Positions 14,141 through 24,555 of a stretch of DNA of 64,000 bases are shown one piece after another. The translations under genes were made by a program, and so were the position numbers. The notes under the pieces were generated by a model that saw only the letters and a program-made list of their open reading frames with translations, did no database searches and had not been told where the DNA came from. The stretch covers positions 558,001 through 622,000 of the forward strand of contig MCGE01000003.1 in the NCBI GenBank assembly GCA_002105175.1, written 5' to 3'. Every line of letters starts with the position of its first letter. Position 1 is the first letter of the stretch. Origin of the DNA: Absidia repens. Lineage: Eukaryota > Mucoromycota > Mucoromycetes > Mucorales > Cunninghamellaceae.

Positions 14141-15286
14141 TCATTCGTATTTGAGCCATACCAAAAGTTCTTCGTTTTTTTGAATTACCCGTTTGGTCCA
14201 GCAAATAACTTGGTTGTAAATTTTGCCTCTTAAGAAAAGTATGTTGGCCTTGTCGGGCGAGTCAGCTTGACGAATAAAATGGAATGGGCAATATATCGTT
14301 TCAAATTCCTTGGTCGAGTCCGTAAATAGTTGACCTTCATCATTTGTCGCATCCAACACCGTTCGTCCATGTAATAAGCTGTACTCCGCTGCTTGTCCTT
14401 TATCTTCTTTGAATAACTGGAATTCGTCTTCAACAGTAGGCGTACCAAAATAAAATCCAATAGGTATGTTAATCGGTAGTCGGCGTTGCGCATACACACC
14501 ATCATTTTCATTTCCATTTCCACGCTGCACATGTACAATATCTTGCCAGCAGGTTGGTATTTTTGATGTTGCTTGATAATCGTCGTCCCCGTATATCCTC
14601 CACTGAATTGAGTCACAAATGCATTGGGTATCCCGTGTGTTGTCGTCGTCAGAATTCATCGGGTCAGCAAAAAAGGGAGACCTTGAAGGAAAAGACGTCA
14701 ATTTTTGGCACTGGTCTTTCTTGTCAGCATTATCATTGTCATTGTCATTGTCATGATCATTGTTGAAGTCCTCGCCCTTGCCCTTATTGAGGTTCTTCAG
14801 ACGTAGCCGTTCCTTTTGCCGAATAGCAATAAAAACATCAAATTCAGTCAACAAAGGTAAATATGATGATGGTGATGAGTCCTCCAGGTGGATATTACTT
14901 TTTCCTGTGTCGTTTGATGGAATAACTGTTGTTCTCGTCGATAATGGTGATAGAGATAGCGCGGGTAATGTGACACTTGTATCGGGAATTGATGAAGAGG
15001 AAGACGTGGTCAAAGTAGATCCATTTTCAAAAAAGAAGTTCCTCGCCGGCTTTCCAAAGCATAATGGCCAATCCTTAGTGGTGAGAGTTTCCATCCATTG
15101 TCGATAGATGGCCACTGACTTGGTAAAATTGGCAGGCTCAAAGGCCAAACGGAAGTGCATGGTCTTGCTACCAGAAGGCCGATAGGATTGGAAGTGGCGA
15201 CCATGATTATTTGTCAAGATAGCAGAGGCAGAATTCTGCGGTGTCTACGCAATAAATAATAAAATATACGCATAAGAACACAAAAC

Positions 15287-15322
<36 letters not shown>

Positions 15323-15922
15323 AGCGCATACCCGTCCACCAAAAACTTTAGGAAAATTCATTTTTGTACTGATATCCCTCTCCAAATCCAAAGCTGCCTT
15401 GATCAAATCCGTTCGGGGCATAGCGTGGTCAGGGTGTTGTCGAAGCGCCAAAAAAAGCATATATGACTGTTTGTACCATCGAGGAAGTTGTGCAGGAGTA
15501 GACAAGTCAGGCGTTGCTTGACGAGGTGGTCTGAGTGATATATGACCCTGGAGCTTGGGAGAATGGGGTGCCTGAGATGACTGAGAAGCGTGGGACGGAC
15601 GGGACGGGTGGCGTGGGCGGCTAGAGCGACGAATAACTTGAGGTAAAGGGGGCAAGGATGATTCCCGGGTAGTACACGTAAATAATGGAGCGTCCTTCGC
15701 GAGATTGACTTCGTTTGTTGCTACTGATTGTACCCATTTTCTAGATTGATCTATATGAGCAAGTTGTTTTCCATCCGAGATAATTGGTGATCCACCCACG
15801 TTCCCTTTTTCATTCCACTTGGTTGCCTTCTGTTGCCTCTCACTGGTATCGCATATTGCCTTTCGTTTTGAAGATATAAGTTGGAGGTCTGTGTTTTGTT
15901 CTGAGGAGTCAATATGAGGCAT
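14141..15922 (-). CDS. HARE-HTH plus PR/SET-like domain protein
   Basis: Two exons (15922-15332 and 15244-14141) give about 564 residues. After a disordered, basic and Pro-rich first 150 residues, residues about 150-225 resemble a HARE-HTH (ASXL/HB1-type winged helix) domain: SYMLFLALRQHPDHAMPRTD, DLIKAALDLERD, FGGRTPQNSASAILTNN, HFRLAF. The last 110 residues resemble the PR subtype of SET methyltransferase domains: NIPIGFYFGTPTVEDEF, EYSLLHGRTVLDATNDEG, FHFIRQADSPDKANILFLR and the diagnostic end NEELLVWLKYE. The usual SET NHxC motif is absent, as in PR domains; the Asn and Cys normally seen in the PR NCAR motif are also missing, so catalytic activity is doubtful. A chromatin role is inferred. 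An acidic (DN)n run splits the middle. A canonical AATAAA on the minus strand near 14038-14043 lies about 100 bases past the stop. Confidence 0.72.
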
Positions 15923-16121
15923 GGGTATACAAAGTAAGTAGAGTAGAAATAAACAGATATATATTATAATATATATATATATATATATAAAGGTAAAAGT
16001 AACCAACAACAGCAGCAAAAAAAAAAAAAAAAAAAAAAAAAGACCAGAAAAAAAAAGGCAGTGAAGGTATTTCAGATTTTTATTGATTTCAACGCCGACT
16101 GTACACACAGAAAACATAAAA

Positions 16122-16841
16122 CTACTTTGATCGTTTGACAACGGCAGCTACTAATGCAGCAGCCACCGCAACAACACCACTAACTATAGCTAAACCAATG
16201 GCACCCTCTAATTATATCGGTAATAAAAAAAGTGATCAGTGACTTCTTAACAATCATTATATCCAATTTCTGTACCTGTAGACACCTTTTCATCGATTTG
16301 CTTGGCCAGACTTTGTGCTTGCGCATTTCTTGGTTCAAGTTTCAAAAGCTCTTGGTTGTAGGTTCTTGCTTCAGAATAGTTCGATATTTTATAATGAGCT
16401 AAAGCTAAAAAGTAAAGACATTCCCTTCGTCGTCCAGGTTCATCTGTATATATTTCTATACAAGAAAAAATAGTAAGTATACATACTTCTATCTAGGTTA
16501 CTCACTTCTTGGCAATTTCGATAACAAAACTTACCTACAAGCAGAACAATACCTTGTTCAACTTGACTACTGTCAGCAGAGCGAACCAATCCCCAAGCAT
16601 AGTTAAATTTAGTTTGGATAGTCACATATTCGCCTTCTTTGATAAATTGTCTCTTGAGCACCTAAAACGTATGCGAAAGTCAATCACAAAAGAACGAAAG
16701 AAAAAAAGGAAAGGATGAGAATAACAAATAATTGATGTTTAAAGCCCTTGACATGTTTTTCTTTCCTATTCTTCTTACCTCTAATTCGGCTGAGCTTAGG
16801 GGTCTTTCAACGTCTTCGACTCTGGGAGCATCAGTTTTCAT
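16122..16841 (-). CDS. FIS1: Mitochondrial fission protein Fis1
   Basis: Tail-anchored outer-membrane protein that recruits fission factors to mitochondria and peroxisomes. The N-terminal TPR-like bundle contains [36 protein letters not shown] and the second repeat [39 protein letters not shown]. The C-terminal tail [20 protein letters not shown] is a transmembrane helix followed by the short basic end VKRSK, as in the family. Introns lie near 16660-16780, 16455-16535 and 16208-16275, and all joints keep frame. The start is the ATG of [20 protein letters not shown], close to the usual position (about 150 residues in total). Confidence 0.93.
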
Positions 16842-17338
16842 ATTGCTTTTATTTTGAGCGAAAAATAAAGTAAAGTGAAAGAAAGAAAAAAAAAAACAAA
16901 AAAAACTAAACATCCAGAGTATAAAAAAAAGTTACTCGCACCAAGTATTTAAACGCCGTCCAATGCTCCCCATTTATTATCAGCTGCAACGCGAGTTAAC
17001 TTCCAAAACTTTCTTTTTTGTTTTATTGACAGTGAGCTACTGAACAGGTCGACTTCAAATTTTGCATGCATCTTCCGAAAAATTATAAAATCATTTTTTG
17101 TCACCCAACGAACGCGTCCTCTATATTTAAATTGTCCTTCAACAATAGCCCTTTTATATCCGTCATCTCTAGACCTGGATTAATCTGAAGTCAGGGCAGC
17201 CGGATTAGAGCAGATGGTATCCCGTGTGAATCGGGACTTTGAAGGACAACCGAGGCTGGGTCGGGTCTGGCTAGAAAGTACCCCCCATAGGTCATCGGGC
17301 GTTTGGTGAAACTGGTTGCGGTCGAGAAAGTTAGGCTG
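16842..17338. other. Fis1 promoter and unassigned DNA
   Basis: The upstream region of FIS1 contains GTATTTAAACGCCGTCC. Bases about 17040-17105 are nearly repeated at about 30370-30435 (CTTCAAATTTT, CATGCATCTT, CATTTTTTGTCACC), so some of this is repeat DNA. No gene is visible. Confidence 0.6.
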
Positions 17339-17512
17339 GGTCAGGTTAGTTGAAGATGGGTCACCTTTCTCAATATAGGTCAACTCAGCAAAAGTGGGTC
17401 AAGCTTGCGAAGGTGGGTCAGGTTGGTGAAAGTGGGTCAGGTTGGTGAAAGTGGATCAGGTTGGCGAAAGTGGGTCAGGGCGGCAGAAAGTGGGTCAGGG
17501 CGGGTGAAAATG
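17339..17512 (+). repeat. Minisatellite, about 19-bp GTGGGTCAGGTTGGTGAAA unit
   Basis: A G-rich tandem array of imperfect units, best ordered at 17410-17512 where about five units follow each other. Degenerate units extend left to about 17250 (GGTCGGGTCTGG, GGTTGCGGTCGAGAAAG). The one continuous open frame is a by-product of the unit, not evidence for a gene. Confidence 0.8.
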
Positions 17513-17759
17513 AGTTACGCCACTGACTTTTATTTTTTTTTCCCTCAGAAGATAATCACAATGTGGACTATTTGGATGATGTTTTATGGTGCAGGTTGTT
17601 GTAGAAAAATAAAATAAGCGAGGATGAAAGAAAAAGAGGCGTTTACCATTTTAATAACCACCAAAAAGTTCGCCTCACAAGAAAAAGGTAATTTAAATCC
17701 AGCACACGTGAACATTTATTAACCCTTTTTTTTTTTCCTCTTCTCTTTTTCAATATAAA

Positions 17760-17975
17760 CCTTTTTGAGATTATGGTAATCTTAGTTTAGTTTAGTTTAG
17801 TTCCAGGTCTAGTTTAGAAGGGGTTTAAGATCAGGGATTACAAGATGCATGGGAAAGCCCTTTCATTTTGGATTCAGGATTTAGAATCGCCATTAGTTGG
17901 CTTTTTCTTAAGCTGGCATAAGCTTAGTTTAATATTATTTGTCCATAATTTATATATACAACGAAATAAAAATAT
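17760..17975 (-). repeat. Dispersed repeat, copy B
   Basis: The reverse-oriented core lies near 17850-17870 (GGGAAAGCCCTTTCATTTTG). It is followed by GGATTCAGGAT, TTAGTTGGCTTTTT and, about 95 bases past the core, GAAATAAAAAT. This copy shows most clearly the orientation in which the element ends in an AATAAA signal. A TTTAG tandem (four units) precedes it near 17784-17800. Confidence 0.75.
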
Positions 17976-18560
17976 TTCCTTTTACTTACCACAATGAAAA
18001 GTACACCATTAGTTTTTCTCATGTCTTGTGCAATAGATCCCGTTTTACTAGCACTACCTCTTTTGACTGATGTTGACAGCTGTTATGCTTGAACAAAAAA
18101 TATTATTTTCAAGTCATTCCCGTGCTACGTACAGTATATTGTTCTCCTTTTGAAATTTCCCCCTTTAAATTAGAGTTAACTATTGTCCAGATCTCCCCAT
18201 AGCCTCCCGATGTTAACTTCATTAGGTCGCAAGATTGCTGTTGGCGTTCGCAGTTTATGCTTCAATAAAATATATTCTCTTGTTTAACCATCAACCTTTA
18301 CTATTAGACCCATTGGATACTAAGCAACGCTTTTTTTATTAGATATAACAGGAGAAGAATTAAATATTATGCGGTAAACTGCTATCACTTCGATGACAGT
18401 TCGGAGAAACCTTCTGAGCCAGAATTAGTCAGTTGAGGTTCCTTGAGAGCATACTTCAATATACCTTCAACAACCATTGTAAGAACTATTGATAGTCAAT
18501 GGTGGAGCATTAGGAATAAGAGTACTGTTTAACCTAATATGATATTCCCGTATGACTTCG

Positions 18561-18591
<31 letters not shown>

Positions 18592-19433
18592 ACAATCAAA
18601 CGTGACATAAATGATGTAACAGCTTCCAGACATTATTACATGAACTGTGCGGAACAAAATCAGTATTCCTTTGCCTCTGTTTTATTAAATCCCACTACTT
18701 TTTGAGGTTCCCAAGTCTATACCTTTCAGTAACAAGACTCGCAAGGCAAAATCTTCAAACATCTACCGACTTTTTAATACACGCTCTTTTCTATGATGTG
18801 GCATTTTTTTTACGCCAACAATAAAGTGCAGATTTTTTGGAAGGAGCAACTGTGAGGGTAAGTTTCTTTTTCGGCTATGATATCATCAAATATACAAAAT
18901 ATATAGACAAGAAACAACAATAACAACAACAACAACAACGATAACGACAGGGCAACGACAATGACAAACAAAAACAAGCAAAGGGATGGTAAAAATGGAT
19001 TTTATTCGAAAAAAAAACCACCAGAAAACAAACAAAAATAATAATAATAGGGGGGGGACATGGATATCATAAAGTGAGGATAATGAACACAAAAAATATA
19101 TAAAATGCGCTGTTTCAATGACATGAAGGGAAGAGAAGGCAAAAATGACTGAGGGAAACATGTAAATTACAGTGTTATTGGGACGATGTGTATAAAAATT
19201 CAGGTATGTGGGTGGGTGACAATGCATGATCAATAAAAATTTTACGAATAAAAAACAAACAAACATTAAAAGATGATAAAGTGGGCTTTATTAAAGCATA
19301 GCAAGAATAATAACAATCAACGTAAAAAAAAAAAAAAAAACCAGGAATGGGCGTGCTTGTACGTGCATGTATATATATGTGCGTGTTTGTATGTGAAGGA
19401 TCAAAGATAGATGTGTGATGGGGTGTGATGTGT
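17976..19433. other. Gene-free stretch before eL24
   Basis: About 1.45 kb of AT-rich DNA with (TA)n runs near 18561-18590 and an AAC/AACAAC run near 18910-18945. The open frames here are low-complexity and I see no gene. Confidence 0.65.
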
Positions 19434-20334
19434 TTAAGCCTTCTTGGCAGCTTGGGCAGCCTTCTTGGATTCCTTGGACTTGGCAATAGCAGCTTGACGG
19501 GCAGCAGCACGGGCATCGGGTTTTTGGTTTCGCTTGGCACGGATAGCATCCCAAGAGGCACCAGCAATGGCACGTTCATGCTTGACAGTACGGCGAGAGC
19601 GCTTCTTGGCCACTTCTTCGGTAACTCCCTTTTTGTTGAGACGACGGTAAATAGTGGTCCATCTGATCTTGCGAGGGTTCAAACGTTGAAGGAAGTAAGA
19701 TTCAGCCTTACCATTGATGAAACGGAAGGTCTATGACATAAAAAAGAAATAAAAAGGATTAGTCCATGCAATATACCCCTTCCCTCCCATCGCCCCAAGA
19801 ATCCACGAAGAATCCCCCTCCCCTTCAATAATATGTCGCCTATCCATATGTCACGTTGACACCTGATTATCTCATTCCATTTATAGAGCGATTAACCCTT
19901 TCATTCACTGTCTTTTTGCACTAAACACTAAGACCTTATCCTTTTTTCCCCTTTCCCCTCATATATAAGTATATAAGTATAATACGTACTCTATAGATAA
20001 CAAAAAAGTGGGTGGGAGAGTGAGTATACATTTGCTCGATATATAATTCCAATCAAATCCATACACCAAAAAAGTAATATTTACCTGCTGTCAATGCGAA
20101 CGTAAGTCTTACCACGGGCAGGGTAGATCTTGAAACCGGAGAAGGCACAAATCTCGAGCCTAAAAAAAAAAAAAAGAGATCATTTGGTCAGTGTCTTATG
20201 TATTCTACATGTCGTTGGTGTTGTCGATGTCGAGAAATATAAAATTGATACATAAATGGTACAGATGAAAGCGGGATAAATGGATAAATGGATACATGAT
20301 TGAGTGGATGGATGGATGGAATTACTTACTTCAT
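19434..20334 (-). CDS. RPL24: 60S ribosomal protein eL24
   Basis: Large-subunit ribosomal protein at the subunit interface. The protein reads [25 protein letters not shown](R)[68 protein letters not shown], ending in an Ala/Lys tail. Coding exon 1 is only five bases (ATGAA, 20334-20330), exon 2 is 20159-20085, and the last exon is 19730-19434. The coding exons sum to 377 bases, one short of a whole number of codons: exon 2 ends in AG and the last exon begins with ACC. A lone A at 19990, flanked by TATCTATAG and GTACGT, would supply the missing base (AG-A-ACC, Arg-Thr), giving 125 residues. Alternatives are one base of sequence error or an unusual splice. The combined intron of about 354 bases is long for this window. 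Confidence 0.93.
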
Positions 20335-20549
20335 CTTTCAATAGATATTTTGAAGTAGGAGGAAAAAATGGAATCAAACGAGCATTGAAAATAAAAAGTA
20401 AGAGAGGTCCGCCCGCACAAGCGGTGTTTCAAAAGCATTTCTGCGTGAGATCAAAGCATTGGAAGTTTTATTTGGGAGTGCCCACCAATAACATACAATA
20501 TACCACTGATAACACTGACTTCTATCACTAATACTAAACTATACACATA
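20335..20549. promoter_or_regulatory. eL24 promoter region
   Basis: This 215-base gap lies between the eL24 start and the end of the next minus-strand gene. It would hold the eL24 promoter and the neighbour's 3' end. No TATA box or clear factor site was recognised. Confidence 0.4.
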
Positions 20550-22041
20550 CTATATGGAAGAGACTAAGGAATTGGCGGCAAGAAGACAAGAGGAAGGATA
20601 CGCAGTATGAGGTTGTGCTTTCCACAAGGAGCGCATGACCAAAATTAAAGCAGGCGGAGGATGGATAGCCAAAAAGGATTCAATGCATCGGGACCAATCC
20701 TGCTGTTGTTGTAATGAATAGAAGGGTGTAGAAGTCGAAGGCGGGCGACGATGTGGGGCACCAATTGTAGTCATCATTTTCGTATTATGCGGCCTACCCT
20801 GGACAAGGAAAGTACAGATCATCATTAAACCCTGTACTTGGATCCAACCACGCAACACATCCGATCGCCATATGCCTCGTTTATACAATGTACGGAGCGC
20901 AAGACTTGATGCCAGAAGTTGATGGGTGGGTTCATCGAGCAGCCTTGCCTGTAACATTTGTAAAGTCACTTCCATGAGTTCGTCCAATTGTTGTTCCAGT
21001 TGTTCATGTTGTTCATGTTGTGATGAGGAGCTGAGCCATTGTTGAAGATAGTTCTGCAATAACGGCCCATGGTTTTTCAGCAAATGTTTGACTTTGGCCA
21101 CCAACGGACGACCGCCTTCCATGATACCATTGAAACGAGGATCGGATTGAATACAATCAAACAACAAGTAATCAAATGTGCATTGGTTCACGACCGACCT
21201 TGACGAAGACTGGGGTAAAGACTGGGTAGAAGGGTTCCTGCATTCAGCGCTGGAAACGATCCAAGGGGAGGCCTCGTCAAATGTGCTGGCGAGATAAGCT
21301 AGACCTTCCGACACCATGAGAGGAAGATCATGTTCTAAGCCCAAAGTCAAATGTACCAAATGTTGAAGTTGAGAATGAATAGAAGGCTGCATGGAGTTCA
21401 GGTAATAAGTCAAGACAGAGTCCACCCCATATTGATTGAGTTCACTGTCAAAAAAGGACAAATAGCTTTGATAACAACTATAACAAGAAAAGGGTGAGTC
21501 GGATGTTATTTTTAGGATGATCGGAAGAGCAAGAAAGGGTCTTCCTATTTTTTCTTCTACCTTGTATCACCTAGATGCTTGAGCCAATTACATTTACTAA
21601 TATGTACTGATATTGAAACAGGTCGAAGTAAATGTAAAGATGAGAGTAGTTGCTGATAAGCGCTTGCCATTTGATCCGTATCCCCTTATCATGTTGAATC
21701 AATGAAGTTCAGAAAATCAAGAGAAAGTAATTTGTTAATAAAAAAGGAAAAAAAATAGTATAAAGCCAATTTTTTTTTTTTCATCATGCGTTGGTTTTAC
21801 CTTCTAATTCATACATGCTGACCAGAACCTGGGATAAAATATTGGTACGGTGTTCGCATTCCATAGGATAAATAGAGTGAGTATCGTGTATAATGTTGAC
21901 CAGTGATGACCGAGAAATTGTTGTTCTGTTGTTGTTACTACCACTTTTTCGTTGACAAAGTGAAGAGCCGCCATGGCACACGTGGTAGCTTGCCAGAGTT
22001 TGATTAGCGGATGTTGGTTGAAGCACGGTTTCCGATGACAT
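20550..22041 (-). CDS. Questin-oxidase-like (DUF4243) protein
   Basis: Exon 1 (from the ATG at 22041) encodes MSSETVLQPTSANQTLASYH and ends at MYELEG; exon 2 near 21565-21675 begins around MASAYQQLLSSLHLLRPVSI; the last exon, starting near 21482, reads CYQSYLSFFDSELNQYGVDS and runs to the stop at 20550. Family landmarks are NWLKHLGDTR, YLSFFDSELNQYGVDSVLTY, and HLVHLTLGLEHDLPLMVSEG with the conserved helix ending LAYLAS. Known members include questin oxidase, a Baeyer-Villiger-type enzyme of fungal polyketide pathways, but many are uncharacterised, and there are no biosynthetic neighbours here. The substrate is therefore unknown. The family call rests on these patterns alone; the length (about 430 residues) fits. 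Confidence 0.68.
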
Positions 22042-22389
22042 GATAAAAAAAAGACAAAAGGCAAACAAACAAATAAAAAAATAATGTAATAAAAAGACAA
22101 GTAACCAAATAAATAAAAGTAAGCAAATCAAATAAAAAAAAAAAAAGAAAAAAAAAGAAAGAAAAGAAAGAGGTGAAAAAAAAAAACGACCTCGGCGAGT
22201 AATTTTATTTTTGGATTTTGAATAACAGATAATCTAAAAATCATCACACAAGTTGTATGATTGTATAAAAATATTTGCGTGTAGATACGAATATATATAA
22301 TAATAGAAAAGACTAAACTAAAAAAATGAAGTAGATACATCCCCTTTCTTTCGTAAAGCATAGCCACAAATCCACCCTCGTCCAATTCT

Positions 22390-24555
22390 TTATCCAGCTG
22401 ATTCGTCCATGTCATCAAAAGTCGCCGTGGTGTTGTTGTCGTCCTTATCTACCGTCTCCGCAGTTGAGAGAATTGATTTTGCTGTTGTTTCATCCAATGT
22501 TGTTGGTACAGGGACTGCTTGTGTAGATGGTATTGACGTTGGTAATTCCTCTAAAATGGCGGATTGTGTTGAATCTTTTGTATCGTTTACTACTATTTCA
22601 GGATTCGCCATCATATTTTGATCGTCGGCTGTTATTGTTGTTGGTGTTGTTTGTGGTGGTAATGCCAAGCTTGTTCCCAGTAAATCGCATGATTCTACTG
22701 ACTGAGATAAGAGACTTTCTGAAGTTTCACTTTCTTGGAGTGGTACCGTGGAGATCGCCGTTGAAGCCAAACCGGTTGATGCTGAGGTTAATCCCGTGAA
22801 TCCATCCCCCATCATCATTGCTGCGGAACCATCTAATTGTATATCCGATATTGTTGCTGCTAGTGTTTCTGCTGTTGTTGATGATGGTAGTAGCGATTCC
22901 AAGTCTGATACAGGCGGTTGATCCGATTGTGGTGTTGTCAATGTCGCTCGTGTTGCTGTTGCTGCCATTGTTGCCGCTGCTGCCGCTGCTGTAGCTTCAT
23001 CATGGAATTGCTGTAGTTGTAATAATTGCTGTTGATGTTGTTCCCATTGCTGTGCGGCCAAGACTTCGGCAGGGTCTTGCCATGCCTTGATCCACCCATT
23101 TTCCACAAAGAAATCGAATATCCTGTTTGCCTTTGCTGTATCAATCCGAACCAGTTCCTTGAGTTGTTTCCTTTTCAAAAAGCCTTGTTTTGCATAAGCC
23201 TTGAGAATCAGGTCCTTGATCACCAAATAAGGACGGGGCATCATATAGAGTGTCGAGCACATTTCTTGTTCATCCTTGGTCAATAAATGGTATCCGTCCG
23301 CCTCCATGATATTAAGGTGCTGTTGTGAAGAAGATGATGAGGAAAACATGGGCCGTTTGTTGTTGCTATGGTAAGGAGATTGTTGTTCCGCCAGTTTTTC
23401 TCTATAATAAGCTGCACCAGTACAAGGAGCCAAGGCGGCCATCTGAGCACGAAGACCACCACGTTGTTGATGCGTGCCATTGATACGATCATTCGATAAA
23501 GCTGACACCGTTTTGAGATGACTGAGACGACTAGATTTGTCACGTTCATACTGATCCCCTTGTCGTAATGTGTTCAGGCCCGCCTGCCGCCATTCCGTCA
23601 ATGTCGCCATCCGATCCCGTAAATGCTGTTCCTTGATCAAACCTTGCACAAATGTATCGTAGTCGTCAGCGGTCTGTAGTCGACAAAAAACCCGAGTTTT
23701 GTTGTAAATATCACGTTCCTCTTTCTGCCTCCGCCGATCCATTGACTGAAGTTTTTTGAATTCCAACCATCCACGTTCAAAGATCATCCGCTTGCGTTCC
23801 TGACGTTTATCCAGCCGAGTGTTATAAATGTCTAACACCATCACTTTGAGATCCATTTCTTCCTGGGTATCATCTTCATTGAACACCATATCTTTCACAT
23901 GTTGTTCCGCCTCATTCTCATGTTCCGTTTCGAATTCGTATCGACGTGGCATGTATCCTTGTAGTTCATGGAAGGTCGGTTGACTGGTCACTGGTTTCCC
24001 TGTAATTACTGGTGGTGCGGGCTTGCGTGGTGATCGTGATAGTTGCAGTCGTTGTCGCTTGCGTTCCCGATAGTCACTTTCTGTCTTGTGCATATCAAAT
24101 ACCTTGTCCATCAATGGCATTGGCCAATTTGGGCTTCCCACATACACCTCCAGATAATGTTCTTCACATTCCATCTTGTTTCGCGTCCCCACATATTCCG
24201 CTATTGCCTGCCAGTTGCCAACCCCATTCTTTTCTGCCGCTTGGATCAGTAATAGTTCTTCATCAGCATCCCAATCTTCGCTAAATATCGGAAACGTATG
24301 CGGCTTCACTACACGGTAATCATGGCTCGTCTTGTGTTTCACTGGTTCGCTGCCACCGCAAAAACAGGTGACGCACAGATCGAAATCTGGACAATTCTTG
24401 TCAGCGCATCGGATACGGACGGTATTGGTGACATCGTTGCTGCAGGCATCACAGTGGTATTTGGGGGGTTCTTTGTCGTCTATTTGTGCATTGCTGTTGT
24501 CGACATTAGCACTCAACGCACTACCGCTGGATTTGGGTCGATGAGTAATGGTCAT
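22390..24555 (-). CDS. ADA2: Transcriptional adaptor Ada2 (SAGA complex)
   Basis: Subunit of the SAGA/ADA histone acetyltransferase module, where it stimulates Gcn5 and reads chromatin. An apparently single exon encodes about 721 residues: a ZZ zinc finger (YHCDACSNDVTNTVRIRC, DFDLCVTCFC) at about 35-80, a SANT domain (WDADEELLLIQAAEKNGVGN, WQAIAEYVGTRNKMECEEHY) at about 90-145, an Ada2-specific middle region (FNEDDTQEEMDLKVMVLDIY) and a SWIRM domain (RPYLVIKDLILKAYAKQGFL, ANRIFDFFVENGWI). The last 150 residues are Gln/Thr/Ser-rich with polyQ and polyA runs, a fungus-specific tail of low conservation. The start chosen is MTITHRPKSSG; the in-frame upstream stretch is hydrophobic and most likely 5' leader. 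A strong call from domain order. Confidence 0.95.
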   Translation of the reverse strand: MTITHRPKSSGSALSANVDNSNAQIDDKEPPKYHCDACSNDVTNTVRIRCADKNCPDFDLCVTCFCGGSEPVKHKTSHDYRVVKPHTFPIFSEDWDADEELLLIQAAEKNGVGNWQAIAEYVGTRNKMECEEHYLEVYVGSPNWPMPLMDKVFDMHKTESDYRERKRQRLQLSRSPRKPAPPVITGKPVTSQPTFHELQGYMPRRYEFETEHENEAEQHVKDMVFNEDDTQEEMDLKVMVLDIYNTRLDKRQERKRMIFERGWLEFKKLQSMDRRRQKEERDIYNKTRVFCRLQTADDYDTFVQGLIKEQHLRDRMATLTEWRQAGLNTLRQGDQYERDKSSRLSHLKTVSALSNDRINGTHQQRGGLRAQMAALAPCTGAAYYREKLAEQQSPYHSNNKRPMFSSSSSSQQHLNIMEADGYHLLTKDEQEMCSTLYMMPRPYLVIKDLILKAYAKQGFLKRKQLKELVRIDTAKANRIFDFFVENGWIKAWQDPAEVLAAQQWEQHQQQLLQLQQFHDEATAAAAAATMAATATRATLTTPQSDQPPVSDLESLLPSSTTAETLAATISDIQLDGSAAMMMGDGFTGLTSASTGLASTAISTVPLQESETSESLLSQSVESCDLLGTSLALPPQTTPTTITADDQNMMANPEIVVNDTKDSTQSAILEELPTSIPSTQAVPVPTTLDETTAKSILSTAETVDKDDNNTTATFDDMDESAG

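Noticed and set aside
18886..19266. Minus-strand open frame of 126 codons
   Set aside because: Low-complexity product from AAC repeats and AT-rich DNA; no splice partners or family.
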